Made by a program: the position numbers and the translations under genes. Shown here in pieces: positions 26,734 through 34,644 of a DNA stretch of 64,000 nt. Source of the DNA: an uncultured Lachnospiraceae bacterium (GTDB lineage: Bacteria; Bacillota; Clostridia; Lachnospirales; Lachnospiraceae); assembly GCA_910586645.1 (NCBI GenBank), contig CAJUIS010000003.1, forward strand, positions 62,001-126,000. Direction: 5' to 3'. The notes beneath the pieces were generated by a model that searched no databases, was not told the DNA's origin, and worked only from the letters and a program-made list of their open reading frames with translations. Numbering within the stretch: the first letter of the stretch is position 1; each line of letters opens with the position of its first letter.

Positions 26734-27186
26734 TCAGGACGAAATATGGAAATCTCCCGCTTCTCTTGACTGAACCGCCACTTTTATCTTACAGTCGGCC
26801 AGATGCGTGTAATTTAACTCAAGCGCATAATCCACATCTATGAATATGTCGTTTTCCTCTTCCGTAATGTTTATTTTCTTCGCATTGATCCCAAGGATTA
26901 AACTTCCGAACGGCGTCTGGTAGCAGGTGACGTTTTTTTTATTTTTTTCAAAAACCATATGTACGTTTGTCACTCCGCGCTTTGTAATGTCCATGCAGTC
27001 GTCCTGCAGCTTGATGATATTTCTCGTCGTGCCGTCAAAGCCCTCCACCACTTCGTCATAGATAATGTAATGCTTATCGTTCTTTTTATAATAATCTCCC
27101 GCCGTAATAATCTCGATCGGTTCGGCGTCTTCATTCTGCCTTGCAATCTGCAGTCCGTTCACGGAAACCAGTACATCTTTTGTCAT
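26734..27186 (-). CDS. DUF1934 / YwiB-like beta-barrel protein
   Basis: 150 residues. MTKDVLVSVNGLQ, GDYYKKNDKHYIIYDE, GFDGTTRNIIKL and CYQTPFGSLILGI fit the DUF1934 (YwiB) family, a lipocalin-like beta-barrel of unknown function found in Firmicutes. Conserved TPFG/LGI positions are present. No signal peptide. It lies 91 bases after corA on the same strand; whether they share a transcript is unclear. Confidence 0.82.
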   Translation of the reverse strand: MTKDVLVSVNGLQIARQNEDAEPIEIITAGDYYKKNDKHYIIYDEVVEGFDGTTRNIIKLQDDCMDITKRGVTNVHMVFEKNKKNVTCYQTPFGSLILGINAKKINITEEENDIFIDVDYALELNYTHLADCKIKVAVQSREAGDFHISS

Positions 27187-27277
27187 ACGTTTCTCCTCTT
27201 TTCTCTCTTTCGGCTATTTTAGCATATCAAAACCAAAACCACAAGCGCATTTTCCCCATGGAAACAACTGGCAGAAG

Positions 27278-28222
27278 CTAAAGCATCTTTCTCCGCTTTA
27301 AAATATAAAGCGCCAGCACACAGATCAGCGTAATCATAATGCAGATAATTGCAAACCCATGGGGCACGGTAGAAAGCGGCATCCATTTTCCGCTTACGTT
27401 CATGCCGTAGATCCCCGATATAATCGTCGGAATCGCCATTACAAGAGTAATCGACGTCAGAAATTTCATTACGTTATTCAGACGGTTATTGATAATCGTA
27501 GACACCAGCTCCCTGGAACCATGAATAATGTCCCGGTAAATATTCGTCATCTCAATTGCCTGCCGGTTCTCAACGATTACGTCGTCTAAAAGTTCTTTGT
27601 CTTCCGGATACTGCTCTATCCTCTCGTATCTCGTCAGACGATCCAGCACGACCTTGTTGGCGCTCAAAGACGTCGCAAAATAGACAAGGTTCGTTTCCAG
27701 CTCATGCAGGTTAATCAGATCCTTGTCTTCCGTCGTCTCCGTCCCTACCCGCTTCTCGACCTCGCTCCGCTTCTTGTCCACCGCCCGTAAAAGCGTCTGG
27801 TACAAATTTGCCGTACGCAAAAGGATCTGATAGACAAACCTCATTTTCTTCTTCGTGCTGAACCCGCGCATACGGTTATTATAAAAGGAATTTAAAATTA
27901 CGGTATCGTCACTGCAGACGGTAATAATTGCGCTCCTTACCAAAAGAATGCCCAACGGAATCGTCGTATACGCCCTTTGCTCGTTTCGGATTTCCTCAAA
28001 AGGAATATCCACCAGAATCATCGTATAGCCGTCTTCTATCTGCACGCGGGAGCTTTCCTCTTCATCCAGCGCCGCGCGCACGTCTGCAATATCTATCGCA
28101 TAGTAATCCGCAACTTCCGTAAGTTCGTCCATTGTCGGCGAAATCAGATTTATCCAGACGTCCGGCTCAAATACTTCCTTCTGTGAAAGAATTCCATTAT
28201 CTGTCTTATATATTGCTTTCAT
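27278..28222 (-). CDS. CorA-family divalent cation transporter
   Basis: 314 residues. Large N-terminal cytosolic domain and two C-terminal helices; the first ends in the signature YGMNVSG that forms the channel mouth. The C-terminus is basic (LYILKRRKML), as in CorA. It mediates Mg2+ (possibly Co2+/Ni2+ or, in the CorA-like branch, other cation) flux across the membrane. GGAGG precedes the ATG at 28222. It is divergent from a DtxR/MntR-type regulator gene, with a near-palindrome between them, which suggests metal-responsive control; that link is inference. Confidence 0.9.
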   Translation of the reverse strand: MKAIYKTDNGILSQKEVFEPDVWINLISPTMDELTEVADYYAIDIADVRAALDEEESSRVQIEDGYTMILVDIPFEEIRNEQRAYTTIPLGILLVRSAIITVCSDDTVILNSFYNNRMRGFSTKKKMRFVYQILLRTANLYQTLLRAVDKKRSEVEKRVGTETTEDKDLINLHELETNLVYFATSLSANKVVLDRLTRYERIEQYPEDKELLDDVIVENRQAIEMTNIYRDIIHGSRELVSTIINNRLNNVMKFLTSITLVMAIPTIISGIYGMNVSGKWMPLSTVPHGFAIICIMITLICVLALYILKRRKML

Positions 28223-28253
28223 ATCCCGCCTCCATTTCCGCAGTATTCTGTTT

Positions 28254-28262
28254 ATTATACCA
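28254..28262 (-). promoter_or_regulatory. Extended -10 promoter element for corA-like gene
   Basis: Minus strand TGG-TATAAT with the hexamer at 28259-28254. No convincing -35 at 17 bases. About 31 bases upstream of the corA ATG. Confidence 0.55.
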
Positions 28263-28285
28263 CAATTCTGTCAAAAAGAATACCG

Positions 28286-28318
28286 TATGGAAATCAATTT
28301 TGAAAATTTATTTCCATA
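28286..28318. promoter_or_regulatory. 33-bp near-perfect palindrome, candidate operator
   Basis: Outer arms TATGGAAAT (28286-28294) and ATTTCCATA (28310-28318) are perfectly inverted; the inner part AATTTTGAAAATT is also palindromic, leaving only one mismatched pair and the central base. It overlaps the -35 area of the DtxR-type gene promoter and sits upstream of the corA -10, as expected of an operator for divergent genes. Confidence 0.6.
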
Positions 28319-28331
28319 TTCAGACAAGCTA

Positions 28332-28340
28332 TGTTATAAT
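28332..28340 (+). promoter_or_regulatory. Extended -10 of the DtxR-type regulator gene
   Basis: TGT-TATAAT with the hexamer at 28335-28340, 34 bases before the ATG at 28374. Confidence 0.65.
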
Positions 28341-28373
28341 AAAAGCAATTTTGAATCAGGGAGGAGATTTCAT

Positions 28374-28751
28374 ATGAGCAAAAACGAATCGGCAGAAAAT
28401 TACCTGGAAACCATACTGATCTTAAGCCAGCGGCTTCCGGTTGTACGCTCCGTCGATATCGCCGCAGAAATGAACTTCAAAAAATCAAGCGTCAGCGTGG
28501 CAATGAAAAATCTGCGTGAAAACGGCTGCATCCAGGTAAGCGGCGCGGGATTTATCACCCTGACCGAAAAAGGGCGGAAAATTGCCGATATGATTTATGA
28601 ACGCCACACCTTTTTGTCCGAATGGCTGACGTCGCTTGGCGTCCAGGAACAAACCGCCGCAGAAGACGCCTGCCGGATGGAACACGTCGTCAGCCAGGAG
28701 AGCTTTGCCGCAATTAAAAAATACGTAACAGAATCCAATGCAAAAAAATAA
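28374..28751 (+). CDS. DtxR/MntR-family metal-dependent transcriptional regulator
   Basis: 125 residues: N-terminal winged helix (VRSVDIAAEMNFKKSSVSVAMKNL) and a dimerisation/metal-binding domain, without an SH3 domain, as in MntR. Compared with Bacillus MntR, the ligand positions read Asn for Asp8, Glu for Glu11, His in YERHTFL, and Glu/Glu/His in AEDACRMEHV. Thus one metal ligand is altered. A frame runs further upstream, but the ATG at 28374 follows GGAGG and a good -10. Likely targets are the divergent CorA gene and itself. Confidence 0.87.
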   Translation: MSKNESAENYLETILILSQRLPVVRSVDIAAEMNFKKSSVSVAMKNLRENGCIQVSGAGFITLTEKGRKIADMIYERHTFLSEWLTSLGVQEQTAAEDACRMEHVVSQESFAAIKKYVTESNAKK

Positions 28752-28780
28752 AAGAATCCGGCTTTTCCGGATTCTTTTAT
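28748..28780. terminator. Bidirectional terminator between DtxR-type gene and dapB
   Basis: 14-bp perfect stem ATAAAAGAATCCGG / CCGGATTCTTTTAT (28748-28761, 28767-28780), with T-rich sequence after it on both strands. Confidence 0.9.
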
Positions 28781-28807
28781 TTTTATTTTCAGCCTGATTA
28801 TGAACGC

Positions 28808-29569
28808 TTACCGCGCTTCCACCACTTTTCTCATATCATAAATCCCGGCTGTCCTGCCTTTTAAGAATTTTGCCGCTTCCACGGCCCCTTTGCCAAACAC
28901 GGAACGGGAATATGACGTATGACGGATTTCGATCACTTCGTCTGTTCCGGCAAAAATAACGTCATGCTCGCCGACAATCGTCCCGCCGCGGACAGAAGAA
29001 ATCCCGATTTCGGAAGGGTCTCTTTTCTTACGCTCTTTACTTCTGTCATATTTGTATTCATATGGCTGATCCAGCGCTTCCCGGATGACGTCCGCAAGCG
29101 CAAGAGCCGTACCGCTTGGCGCATCCAGCTTTTGATTGTGATGCTTCTCCACAATCTCTATGTCAAATCCCGCAGGAGCCAGAACCTTAGCGGCCTTCTG
29201 AAGAATGTCAAACAGCGTATTGATTCCAAGCGACATATTCGCAGATTTTAAAACCGCAATTTTTTTCCCTGCTTCATCTACTTTTTTTAACTGTTCTTCA
29301 CTAAGTCCCGTCGTACAGAGCGCCAGCGGAAGCCGCCTTTTCACACAATAATCCAGCACGCCGTCCACTGCCTTCGCCGTGGAAAAATCAATGACCGCAT
29401 CTGCCGGCACATCACATTTCGTAATATCCGTAAATACCGGATAAGAATCAAGCCCAAGATCCTCCGTATCAATTCCTGCAGCAATCTCCGTATCCGGATC
29501 CTCTTTGCAAATCCCGGAAATAATCCGCCCCATCCGGCCGTTTGCACCGTGTAATATAATTCTTACCAT
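28808..29569 (-). CDS. dapB: 4-hydroxy-tetrahydrodipicolinate reductase
   Basis: 253 residues. N-terminal nucleotide-binding loop HGANGRMGR; active-site segment EKHHNQKLDAPSGTA (His and Lys of the HHxxKxDAPSGTA motif); DFSTAKAV and STGLSEEQ-like loops. It performs the second committed step of lysine/diaminopimelate synthesis, using the product of DapA encoded just upstream. The frame opens further upstream, but the ATG at 29569 with GGAGG five bases before it is the clear start. Confidence 0.95.
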   Translation of the reverse strand: MVRIILHGANGRMGRIISGICKEDPDTEIAAGIDTEDLGLDSYPVFTDITKCDVPADAVIDFSTAKAVDGVLDYCVKRRLPLALCTTGLSEEQLKKVDEAGKKIAVLKSANMSLGINTLFDILQKAAKVLAPAGFDIEIVEKHHNQKLDAPSGTALALADVIREALDQPYEYKYDRSKERKKRDPSEIGISSVRGGTIVGEHDVIFAGTDEVIEIRHTSYSRSVFGKGAVEAAKFLKGRTAGIYDMRKVVEAR

Positions 29570-29646
29570 GTCTTCCTCCAAATGTATTTTTCCGCCGTCC
29601 AAATATTACCGCCGCGGATTCCTGCGTATTGTTTCCCTTATCCTGA

Positions 29647-30537
29647 TTATGCGAGTTTTATCCCGTACGCCCGCATTGCTTCCGCAAGTTTTGCGGCGTT
29701 CTTTGCTTCCATTTCAGAAAGCGGCGCGCGAAGAGGTCCGGCCTCCATCCCCATCAGGTTTAAAGCTTTCTTTACCGGAATCGGGTTTACTTCGCTAAAC
29801 AGCGCGTCAATCAGCGTTTCCGCCTCAAGCTGCATCTTTGCCGCCCCGGCGATATCTCCGGCGAAAAATTTCTCACACATTTCATGCACCTGCCTTGGCG
29901 CAACGTTTGACCAGACGGAAATCACTCCGACCGCTCCAAGTGACATCAGCGGGACTACAATGCCGTCTTCGCCGGAATACACATCAAGCCTGCCGTCCGT
30001 TAAGTACATTGTCTTTGCCGCCTGTGAAACATTTCCGGTCGCTTCTTTTAATCCTGTAATATTCTCCACGTTCTTATATAAGTATGCCGCAGTTTCCGGC
30101 AGAATATTACACCCGGTACGGGACGGCACGTTGTACATGATAATCGGAAGCTTCACTTCATCCGCAATCTTTGTATAATGCCCAATCAGCCCTGCCTGCG
30201 TCGCTTTGTTGTAATAAGGCGTTACAATCAAAAGTCCGTCCGCCCCGGCTTCCTCCGCCTCTCTGGAAAGCTGGACTGCCGTAGCCGTGCAGTTTGAACC
30301 TGTTCCGGCCACAACCGGAATCCTGTGGTTCGTAAACCTGACAGCCGCTTCAATCACTTCTTTATGCTCTTCCATGGAAAGCGTGGAACTCTCTCCTGTC
30401 GTTCCTGCAATAATAATGCAGTCCGTTCCTTCTTTTACCTGAAAGTCAATCAATTCTTCCAGTTTATCATAATTGATTTCCTGATTCTCCTTCATAGGGG
30501 TGACAATCGCCACGCCTGCGCCTTTAAATATGGCCAT
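29647..30537 (-). CDS. dapA: 4-hydroxy-tetrahydrodipicolinate synthase
   Basis: 296 residues, TIM barrel aldolase. TTGESSTL (pyruvate-binding Thr-Thr), YNVPSRTG (catalytic Tyr) and the Schiff-base lysine in GLKEATGN are all present. It condenses pyruvate with aspartate semialdehyde, opening the lysine/DAP branch that also supplies cell-wall diaminopimelate. Upstream lie a promoter, a lysine riboswitch and a terminator hairpin, so the dapA-dapB pair should be switched off by lysine. GGGAGG precedes the ATG. Confidence 0.96.
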   Translation of the reverse strand: MAIFKGAGVAIVTPMKENQEINYDKLEELIDFQVKEGTDCIIIAGTTGESSTLSMEEHKEVIEAAVRFTNHRIPVVAGTGSNCTATAVQLSREAEEAGADGLLIVTPYYNKATQAGLIGHYTKIADEVKLPIIMYNVPSRTGCNILPETAAYLYKNVENITGLKEATGNVSQAAKTMYLTDGRLDVYSGEDGIVVPLMSLGAVGVISVWSNVAPRQVHEMCEKFFAGDIAGAAKMQLEAETLIDALFSEVNPIPVKKALNLMGMEAGPLRAPLSEMEAKNAAKLAEAMRAYGIKLA

Positions 30538-30581
30538 GTTTTATTCCTCCCAAAACGTTTGAATTTCATACTGATGTAAAA

Positions 30582-30606
30582 ACCGGCTCTTTTTCTGAGA
30601 GCCGGT
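30582..30606 (-). terminator. Riboswitch-controlled terminator before dapA
   Basis: 9-bp stem ACCGGCTCT / AGAGCCGGT with a 7-base loop, followed on the minus strand by TTTTT. It lies 20 bases downstream of the lysine aptamer and is its likely expression platform. Confidence 0.88.
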
Positions 30607-30626
30607 ATAAGGGTTTCCACTTCTGT

Positions 30627-30792
30627 GATAGCGCACCATCTTTCGAAAAAGATGACAGTCATATATTTCTTCAACATATGCCCAAGAAAATATCCGCAGG
30701 AAATATTCTCTTTCGGCGCTTTCCCCTTTCACCTGTCTTCTTCTGCACCTGCTGCATCCGACAGGCTACCGATGAATCGCGCAACCTCTATC
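30627..30792 (-). promoter_or_regulatory. Lysine riboswitch (L box) aptamer
   Basis: The minus strand contains the conserved blocks in order: GATAGAGGTTGCGC (P1 5' arm and P2 loop), GGTAGCCTGTC, GTGAAAGGGGAAAGCGCCGA, CTTGGGCATATG with ATATGACTGTCA, and TGGTGCGCTATC closing P1 (GATAG with CTATC). The arrangement is the five-helix lysine aptamer, placed between a promoter and a terminator hairpin upstream of dapA. Lysine binding should favour the terminator and reduce dapA-dapB expression. Confidence 0.93.
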
Positions 30793-30821
30793 CGGTATCT
30801 ATTCAGTTCTGCCTTATATGC

Positions 30822-30850
30822 AATATATCACGCTGCCAATCTTTTGTCAA
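30822..30850 (-). promoter_or_regulatory. Promoter of the dapA-dapB leader
   Basis: Minus strand: consensus -35 TTGACA (30850-30845), 17-base spacer, -10 TATATT (30827-30822). It gives a transcript beginning shortly before the lysine aptamer; the -35 lies just after the stop of the upstream gene. Confidence 0.85.
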
Positions 30851-30853
30851 CCG

Positions 30854-31348
30854 TTATCCCGCCTGATTTTCCTGTATCAAATGATAGATTTCGCTGATGC
30901 AGGAACGCAGCTCATCCGGAAGAGCCCATCCGGTAAGAATCAAATCCGTATCTTCAGATTTTGCAGAAATAAGACTTTTTAATTCATCCGTCTGAAGCAC
31001 CCCATGATCCACAAGGCCCAGCACCTCATCCAAAATCAAAAGGTCGCACTCCCCTGTCGTTAAAACCTTCTTGGCAAAATTGATGCCGTTTTTAATATTC
31101 TTTACTTCTTCCAACTGCTCTTCTTCTGAAAGTTCGTTAAAATATTCGGCGGATTTCTCGAAACGGAAAAATTTAATTTCCGGTTCCAGCCTTCTTAAAT
31201 ATTCCATTTTGTTACTGTCTTTTCCCTTTAAAAACTGAATGATAAAAACTGTTCTGCCTTCTGCAGCCGCACGTATCGCCTTTCCCAATGCAGCCGGTGA
31301 CTTTCCTCTGCCTGCGCCGTAATACGCCTGTACGCTTCCAGATGCCAT
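30854..31348 (-). CDS. CobO/BtuR-like ATPase (cob(I)yrinate adenosyltransferase family)
   Basis: 164 residues. The fold and segments such as FIIQFLKGKDSNKMEYL, CDLLILDEVLGLVD and LTGWALPDEL match the BtuR/CobO corrinoid adenosyltransferase family, which transfers adenosyl from ATP to cobalt. The P-loop reads GAGRGKSPAALG instead of the family's GNGKGKTTAALG, so Thr-Thr is replaced by Ser-Pro. No other cobalamin gene is near. It may be a functional variant or a paralogue with another role. GGGAGG precedes the ATG at 31348. Confidence 0.72.
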   Translation of the reverse strand: MASGSVQAYYGAGRGKSPAALGKAIRAAAEGRTVFIIQFLKGKDSNKMEYLRRLEPEIKFFRFEKSAEYFNELSEEEQLEEVKNIKNGINFAKKVLTTGECDLLILDEVLGLVDHGVLQTDELKSLISAKSEDTDLILTGWALPDELRSCISEIYHLIQENQAG

Positions 31349-31452
31349 AATAATCCTCCCTGTCTTTGGCAGCCGAAATTCGTTCTTACTGCCTACAATT
31401 TTCTATCTCCAGATTTTATTAAGATACCACATAACAGAAAAAAAAGCAAACT

Positions 31453-32079
31453 TTATTCCAGACGCTCCACTTTACTTACAGAAACTTCATAGGCAACCCT
31501 TTTTTCCGTCACATTTTCGCCTATCTTTTTGACATATTCCCGGCTCTGGATCCTTCCCCAGATTTCCACATGGCTGCCAACTTCAAAACCGGAAGCAAAT
31601 CTTGCGTTCCTTCCCCAGCAGATGCATGGTATGTAATCCGACTTCCCGTAAGAACGGTTGACGGCAATCAAAAGATCCGCGATTTCCCTTCCAAGCGGCG
31701 TCTTCCGGTAAATCGGCTCCTTACAGACATAACCGTCCAGATAAATCTGATTGCTCTTACTCTCTTCCATCTGCTCCTCTACAAACTCCAATTCCCTTGC
31801 AAAAACAGAAAGCACCAGCCTGTTTTTCTTTTCTTCATGCCGATTGTAAGATCTGAACTGCCCTGTGACATAAATCATCTGTCCTTCACAGTTCTGCGAC
31901 GTATCAACGATTCGTTCAGACACCATGATGGGAATCACGTCTACAAAATCGCTCAGCCTGTTTACGGAAATGTCCACCATATAAAAGCCCTCCCCGTAAA
32001 CCTCGTGACTGTACCTGAAATCCGATACAATCGTTCCTACAATAGATACCTGGTTGTTTTCAAAAATTTTATCTGCCAT
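31453..32079 (-). CDS. Single-stranded DNA-binding protein with two OB folds
   Basis: 208 residues from the ATG at 32079 (GGGAG before it); a frame extending to 32157 lacks a good ribosome site. Two SSB-like OB-folds are visible: NNQVSIVGTIVSDFRYSHE...FYMVDISVNR (about 6-105) and NQIYLDGYVCKEPIYRKTPLGREIADLLIAVNR...YIPCICWGRNA (about 115-205). The second carries most typical SSB residues. There is no acidic C-terminal tip (DDDIPF-like), so it is not the main replication SSB; this duplicated form is common in Lachnospiraceae. Confidence 0.8.
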   Translation of the reverse strand: MADKIFENNQVSIVGTIVSDFRYSHEVYGEGFYMVDISVNRLSDFVDVIPIMVSERIVDTSQNCEGQMIYVTGQFRSYNRHEEKKNRLVLSVFARELEFVEEQMEESKSNQIYLDGYVCKEPIYRKTPLGREIADLLIAVNRSYGKSDYIPCICWGRNARFASGFEVGSHVEIWGRIQSREYVKKIGENVTEKRVAYEVSVSKVERLE

Positions 32080-32285
32080 GAATTTTTCTCCCTTCCTCTT
32101 TCCCCAGCTTATCTTCCTGGTGAACTGTACATCTGCAGCATTTTGATTTGTTACCATAATATGTTTCCAAAGGTATGTTTCAGTACCTTTCTACTGCATA
32201 TTCATACCATGAAAGAATTACAAAAATTCACTTTTTCTGTCGATAAAATTTATTTTTATTCTGACACAGTCTGCTGCATTCCGGT

Positions 32286-34475
32286 TTATTTTAAATTCAA
32301 TTTTGCAAATGCATCTGCAAAAGCGCTGTTTATCGGCGCCTCCGCTTCTTTCTTTTGTTTGTTCAAATAACGCTGCACATCTTTTTTATTCACTCCGGCC
32401 CCTTCTTTTTTCCGGCGCTCCTGGAATGCGGACAGTTTTTCCTTATATCCGCACGCACAGATAAAGGTTTCCTCTTCTCCCCTTACATACATCTCCATTT
32501 TTTTATGGCAGTTTGGACACCGGGCGTTCGTCATTTTAGACACTGTCTCCCTGTGGCCGCATTCCCTGTCCTGGCAAACCAGAAGCCTGCTGTTTTTCCC
32601 GTTTACGGCCAGCATTCGCTTTCCGCATACCGGACATTTCTTATTGGTCAGGTTATCATGCCGGAACGTTCCCTGGCCCGTTTTGATTTCCCCGACAATC
32701 TCCATTGTATACTCCCTGATATTCTTTAAAAACTCCTCTTTTTTCAGGGTTCCCTTTGCCACATCCGAAAGCTTCATTTCCCAGGCCGCCGTAAGCTCCG
32801 GTTTTTTCAAATCCTTTGGAACCAGTTCCAAAAGCTGCTTTGCCTTCTGCGTAATAAAAATATCCTTTCCCCGTTTTTCCATCAGAAACGTATGAAACAG
32901 TTTTTCAATAATATCGGCTCGCGTCGCCACTGTGCCAAGCCCTCCTGTCTCTCCCAGTGTCTTTATTGCCGCTTTTTCCTTTGTCTGCATATATTTCACC
33001 GGGTTTTCCATTGCCGACAGAAGCGTCGCCTCATTAAACGGCGCAGGCGGCTTCGTCATTCCCTTTGTTATTTTCTCACTTCGAATGACAAGCTCTTCCC
33101 CTTTCTTTATCTCCGGCAGCGTCTGCTCGCCAATCTCATCTTCCTCTTCCTCTTCGAAATCGTCCGGATTTTCATACACAGCCCGAAACCCCGGATCTTT
33201 TACGATTTTCCCCCTTGCCAGAAACGTTTCTCCCGCAGCTTCGGCATACAGCGTCGTCTGCTCGTACAAAAAAGGCGGAAACAAAACGGCAAGAAACCTG
33301 CGGACTGCCAGATCGTAAATCTTTCGCTCCTCTGTCGTCATATGCTCAAGCTGCACATATTGTTCGGTCGGTATAATGGCATGATGATCGCTTACCTTTT
33401 TGTCATTTACAAACGAAGCGTTCGTTCGGACCGGCTTTGCCGCAAGACCTGACGCAAGCTTCCGGTAAGGCCCGGCGGCGCATGCCATAAGACGCTCTTT
33501 TATCGTTTCCGCCACGTCAGTCCCTATATAGCGCGAATCCGTCCTCGGATAGGTCAGGGCCTTATGGTTTTCATACAGCCGCTGCATAATATTTAACGTC
33601 TCTTTCGCTGAATAGCCAAACTTTTTATTTGCGTCTCTCTGCAGCTCCGTTAAATCATACAGACCGGGAGCGAACATTTTTTTTGCTGTTTTTTCCACGG
33701 AGACAACCCGCAGTTTTCTTCCTTTTAAATTGTCCAGAAGCACCTGCATCCGGCCGCTTTCAAACGTACGGCTTCCCCTGCTTTTTTTATCCTGCCATAT
33801 CCAGCTTATTCCCCCGGCTTCCAGCTTCATTCCATAATATTCTCTGGGTCTAAACGACCGGATTTCTTCTTCCCGCCCGGCTATCATAGCAAGCGTCGGC
33901 GTCTGCACGCGGCCGCACGAAAGCTGCGCATTGTATTTACAGGTAAGGGCGCGGGTAGCGTTGATTCCTACCAGCCAGTCGGCTTCGGCGCGGGCGGCGG
34001 CCGCGGCATAGAGGCTGTTATATTCCCTCCCGTCTTTTAAATTGGAAAAACCTTCCCGGATAGCCTTATCTGTTACAGAAGAAATCCAAAGGCGCTTTAC
34101 CGGTTTCCTGCAGTCCGCTTTATTCAGTATCCAGCGGGCGACAAGCTCTCCTTCCCGCCCCGCGTCTGTGGCTATGATTACCTGCCCGACATCCTTCCGG
34201 CAAAGCTGCGCTTTTACATCTTTATACTGTTTTGACGTCTGTTTTATCACAACCAGTTTCATCTGTTCCGGCAGCATGGGCAAAGTTTCAAGATCCCATT
34301 TGACATATTTTTTATCGTACTCTTCCGGATCCGCCAGAGTCACCAGATGCCCAAGCGCCCAGGTGACCACGTAATCCCTCCCTTCCATGGCGCCAGGCAG
34401 CTTTTTTGTGCAGTGCAGAACCCTTGCAATGTCTCTGGCCACAGAAGGCTTTTCTGCAATAACCAATGATTTCAT
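32286..34475 (-). CDS. topB: DNA topoisomerase III (type IA)
   Basis: 729 residues. TOPRIM domain at the N-terminus (LVIAEKPSVARDIA, ATDAGREGELVAR), catalytic tyrosine in LTYPRTDSRYI (about residue 308), and two C-terminal zinc-binding segments: CPVCGKRM...CQDREC and CPNCHKKM...CACGY. It relaxes and decatenates negatively supercoiled or single-stranded DNA. The length and the chromosomal location beside a variant SSB fit the chromosomal TopB seen in Firmicutes as well as those of mobile elements; no mobility genes are visible here. Confidence 0.93.
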   Translation of the reverse strand: MKSLVIAEKPSVARDIARVLHCTKKLPGAMEGRDYVVTWALGHLVTLADPEEYDKKYVKWDLETLPMLPEQMKLVVIKQTSKQYKDVKAQLCRKDVGQVIIATDAGREGELVARWILNKADCRKPVKRLWISSVTDKAIREGFSNLKDGREYNSLYAAAAARAEADWLVGINATRALTCKYNAQLSCGRVQTPTLAMIAGREEEIRSFRPREYYGMKLEAGGISWIWQDKKSRGSRTFESGRMQVLLDNLKGRKLRVVSVEKTAKKMFAPGLYDLTELQRDANKKFGYSAKETLNIMQRLYENHKALTYPRTDSRYIGTDVAETIKERLMACAAGPYRKLASGLAAKPVRTNASFVNDKKVSDHHAIIPTEQYVQLEHMTTEERKIYDLAVRRFLAVLFPPFLYEQTTLYAEAAGETFLARGKIVKDPGFRAVYENPDDFEEEEEDEIGEQTLPEIKKGEELVIRSEKITKGMTKPPAPFNEATLLSAMENPVKYMQTKEKAAIKTLGETGGLGTVATRADIIEKLFHTFLMEKRGKDIFITQKAKQLLELVPKDLKKPELTAAWEMKLSDVAKGTLKKEEFLKNIREYTMEIVGEIKTGQGTFRHDNLTNKKCPVCGKRMLAVNGKNSRLLVCQDRECGHRETVSKMTNARCPNCHKKMEMYVRGEEETFICACGYKEKLSAFQERRKKEGAGVNKKDVQRYLNKQKKEAEAPINSAFADAFAKLNLK

Positions 34476-34529
34476 ATTTTATGTCTTCCTTTCTGTCTCT
34501 CTGATTCCCAAAAACTTATTTTTGTAGTC

Positions 34530-34558
34530 ATAATATCATTTAACAGAAAAAATTTCAA
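34530..34558 (-). promoter_or_regulatory. Promoter of topB
   Basis: Minus strand: -35 TTGAAA (34558-34553), 17-base spacer, -10 TATTAT (34535-34530) with extended TGA. Confidence 0.7.
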
Positions 34559-34574
34559 TTTTGCTTCCATAAGA

Positions 34575-34614
34575 AAAAGTGTAAAATCCGACAAAAAACA
34601 GACTTTACACTTTT
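34575..34614 (-). terminator. Terminator after the chemoreceptor gene
   Basis: 11-bp stem AAAAGTGTAAA / TTTACACTTTT (34575-34585, 34604-34614) followed by T's on the minus strand; 30 bases after the stop codon. Confidence 0.8.
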
Positions 34615-34644
34615 CATCTTACTTATTTGAAATACCTCAAAGCC

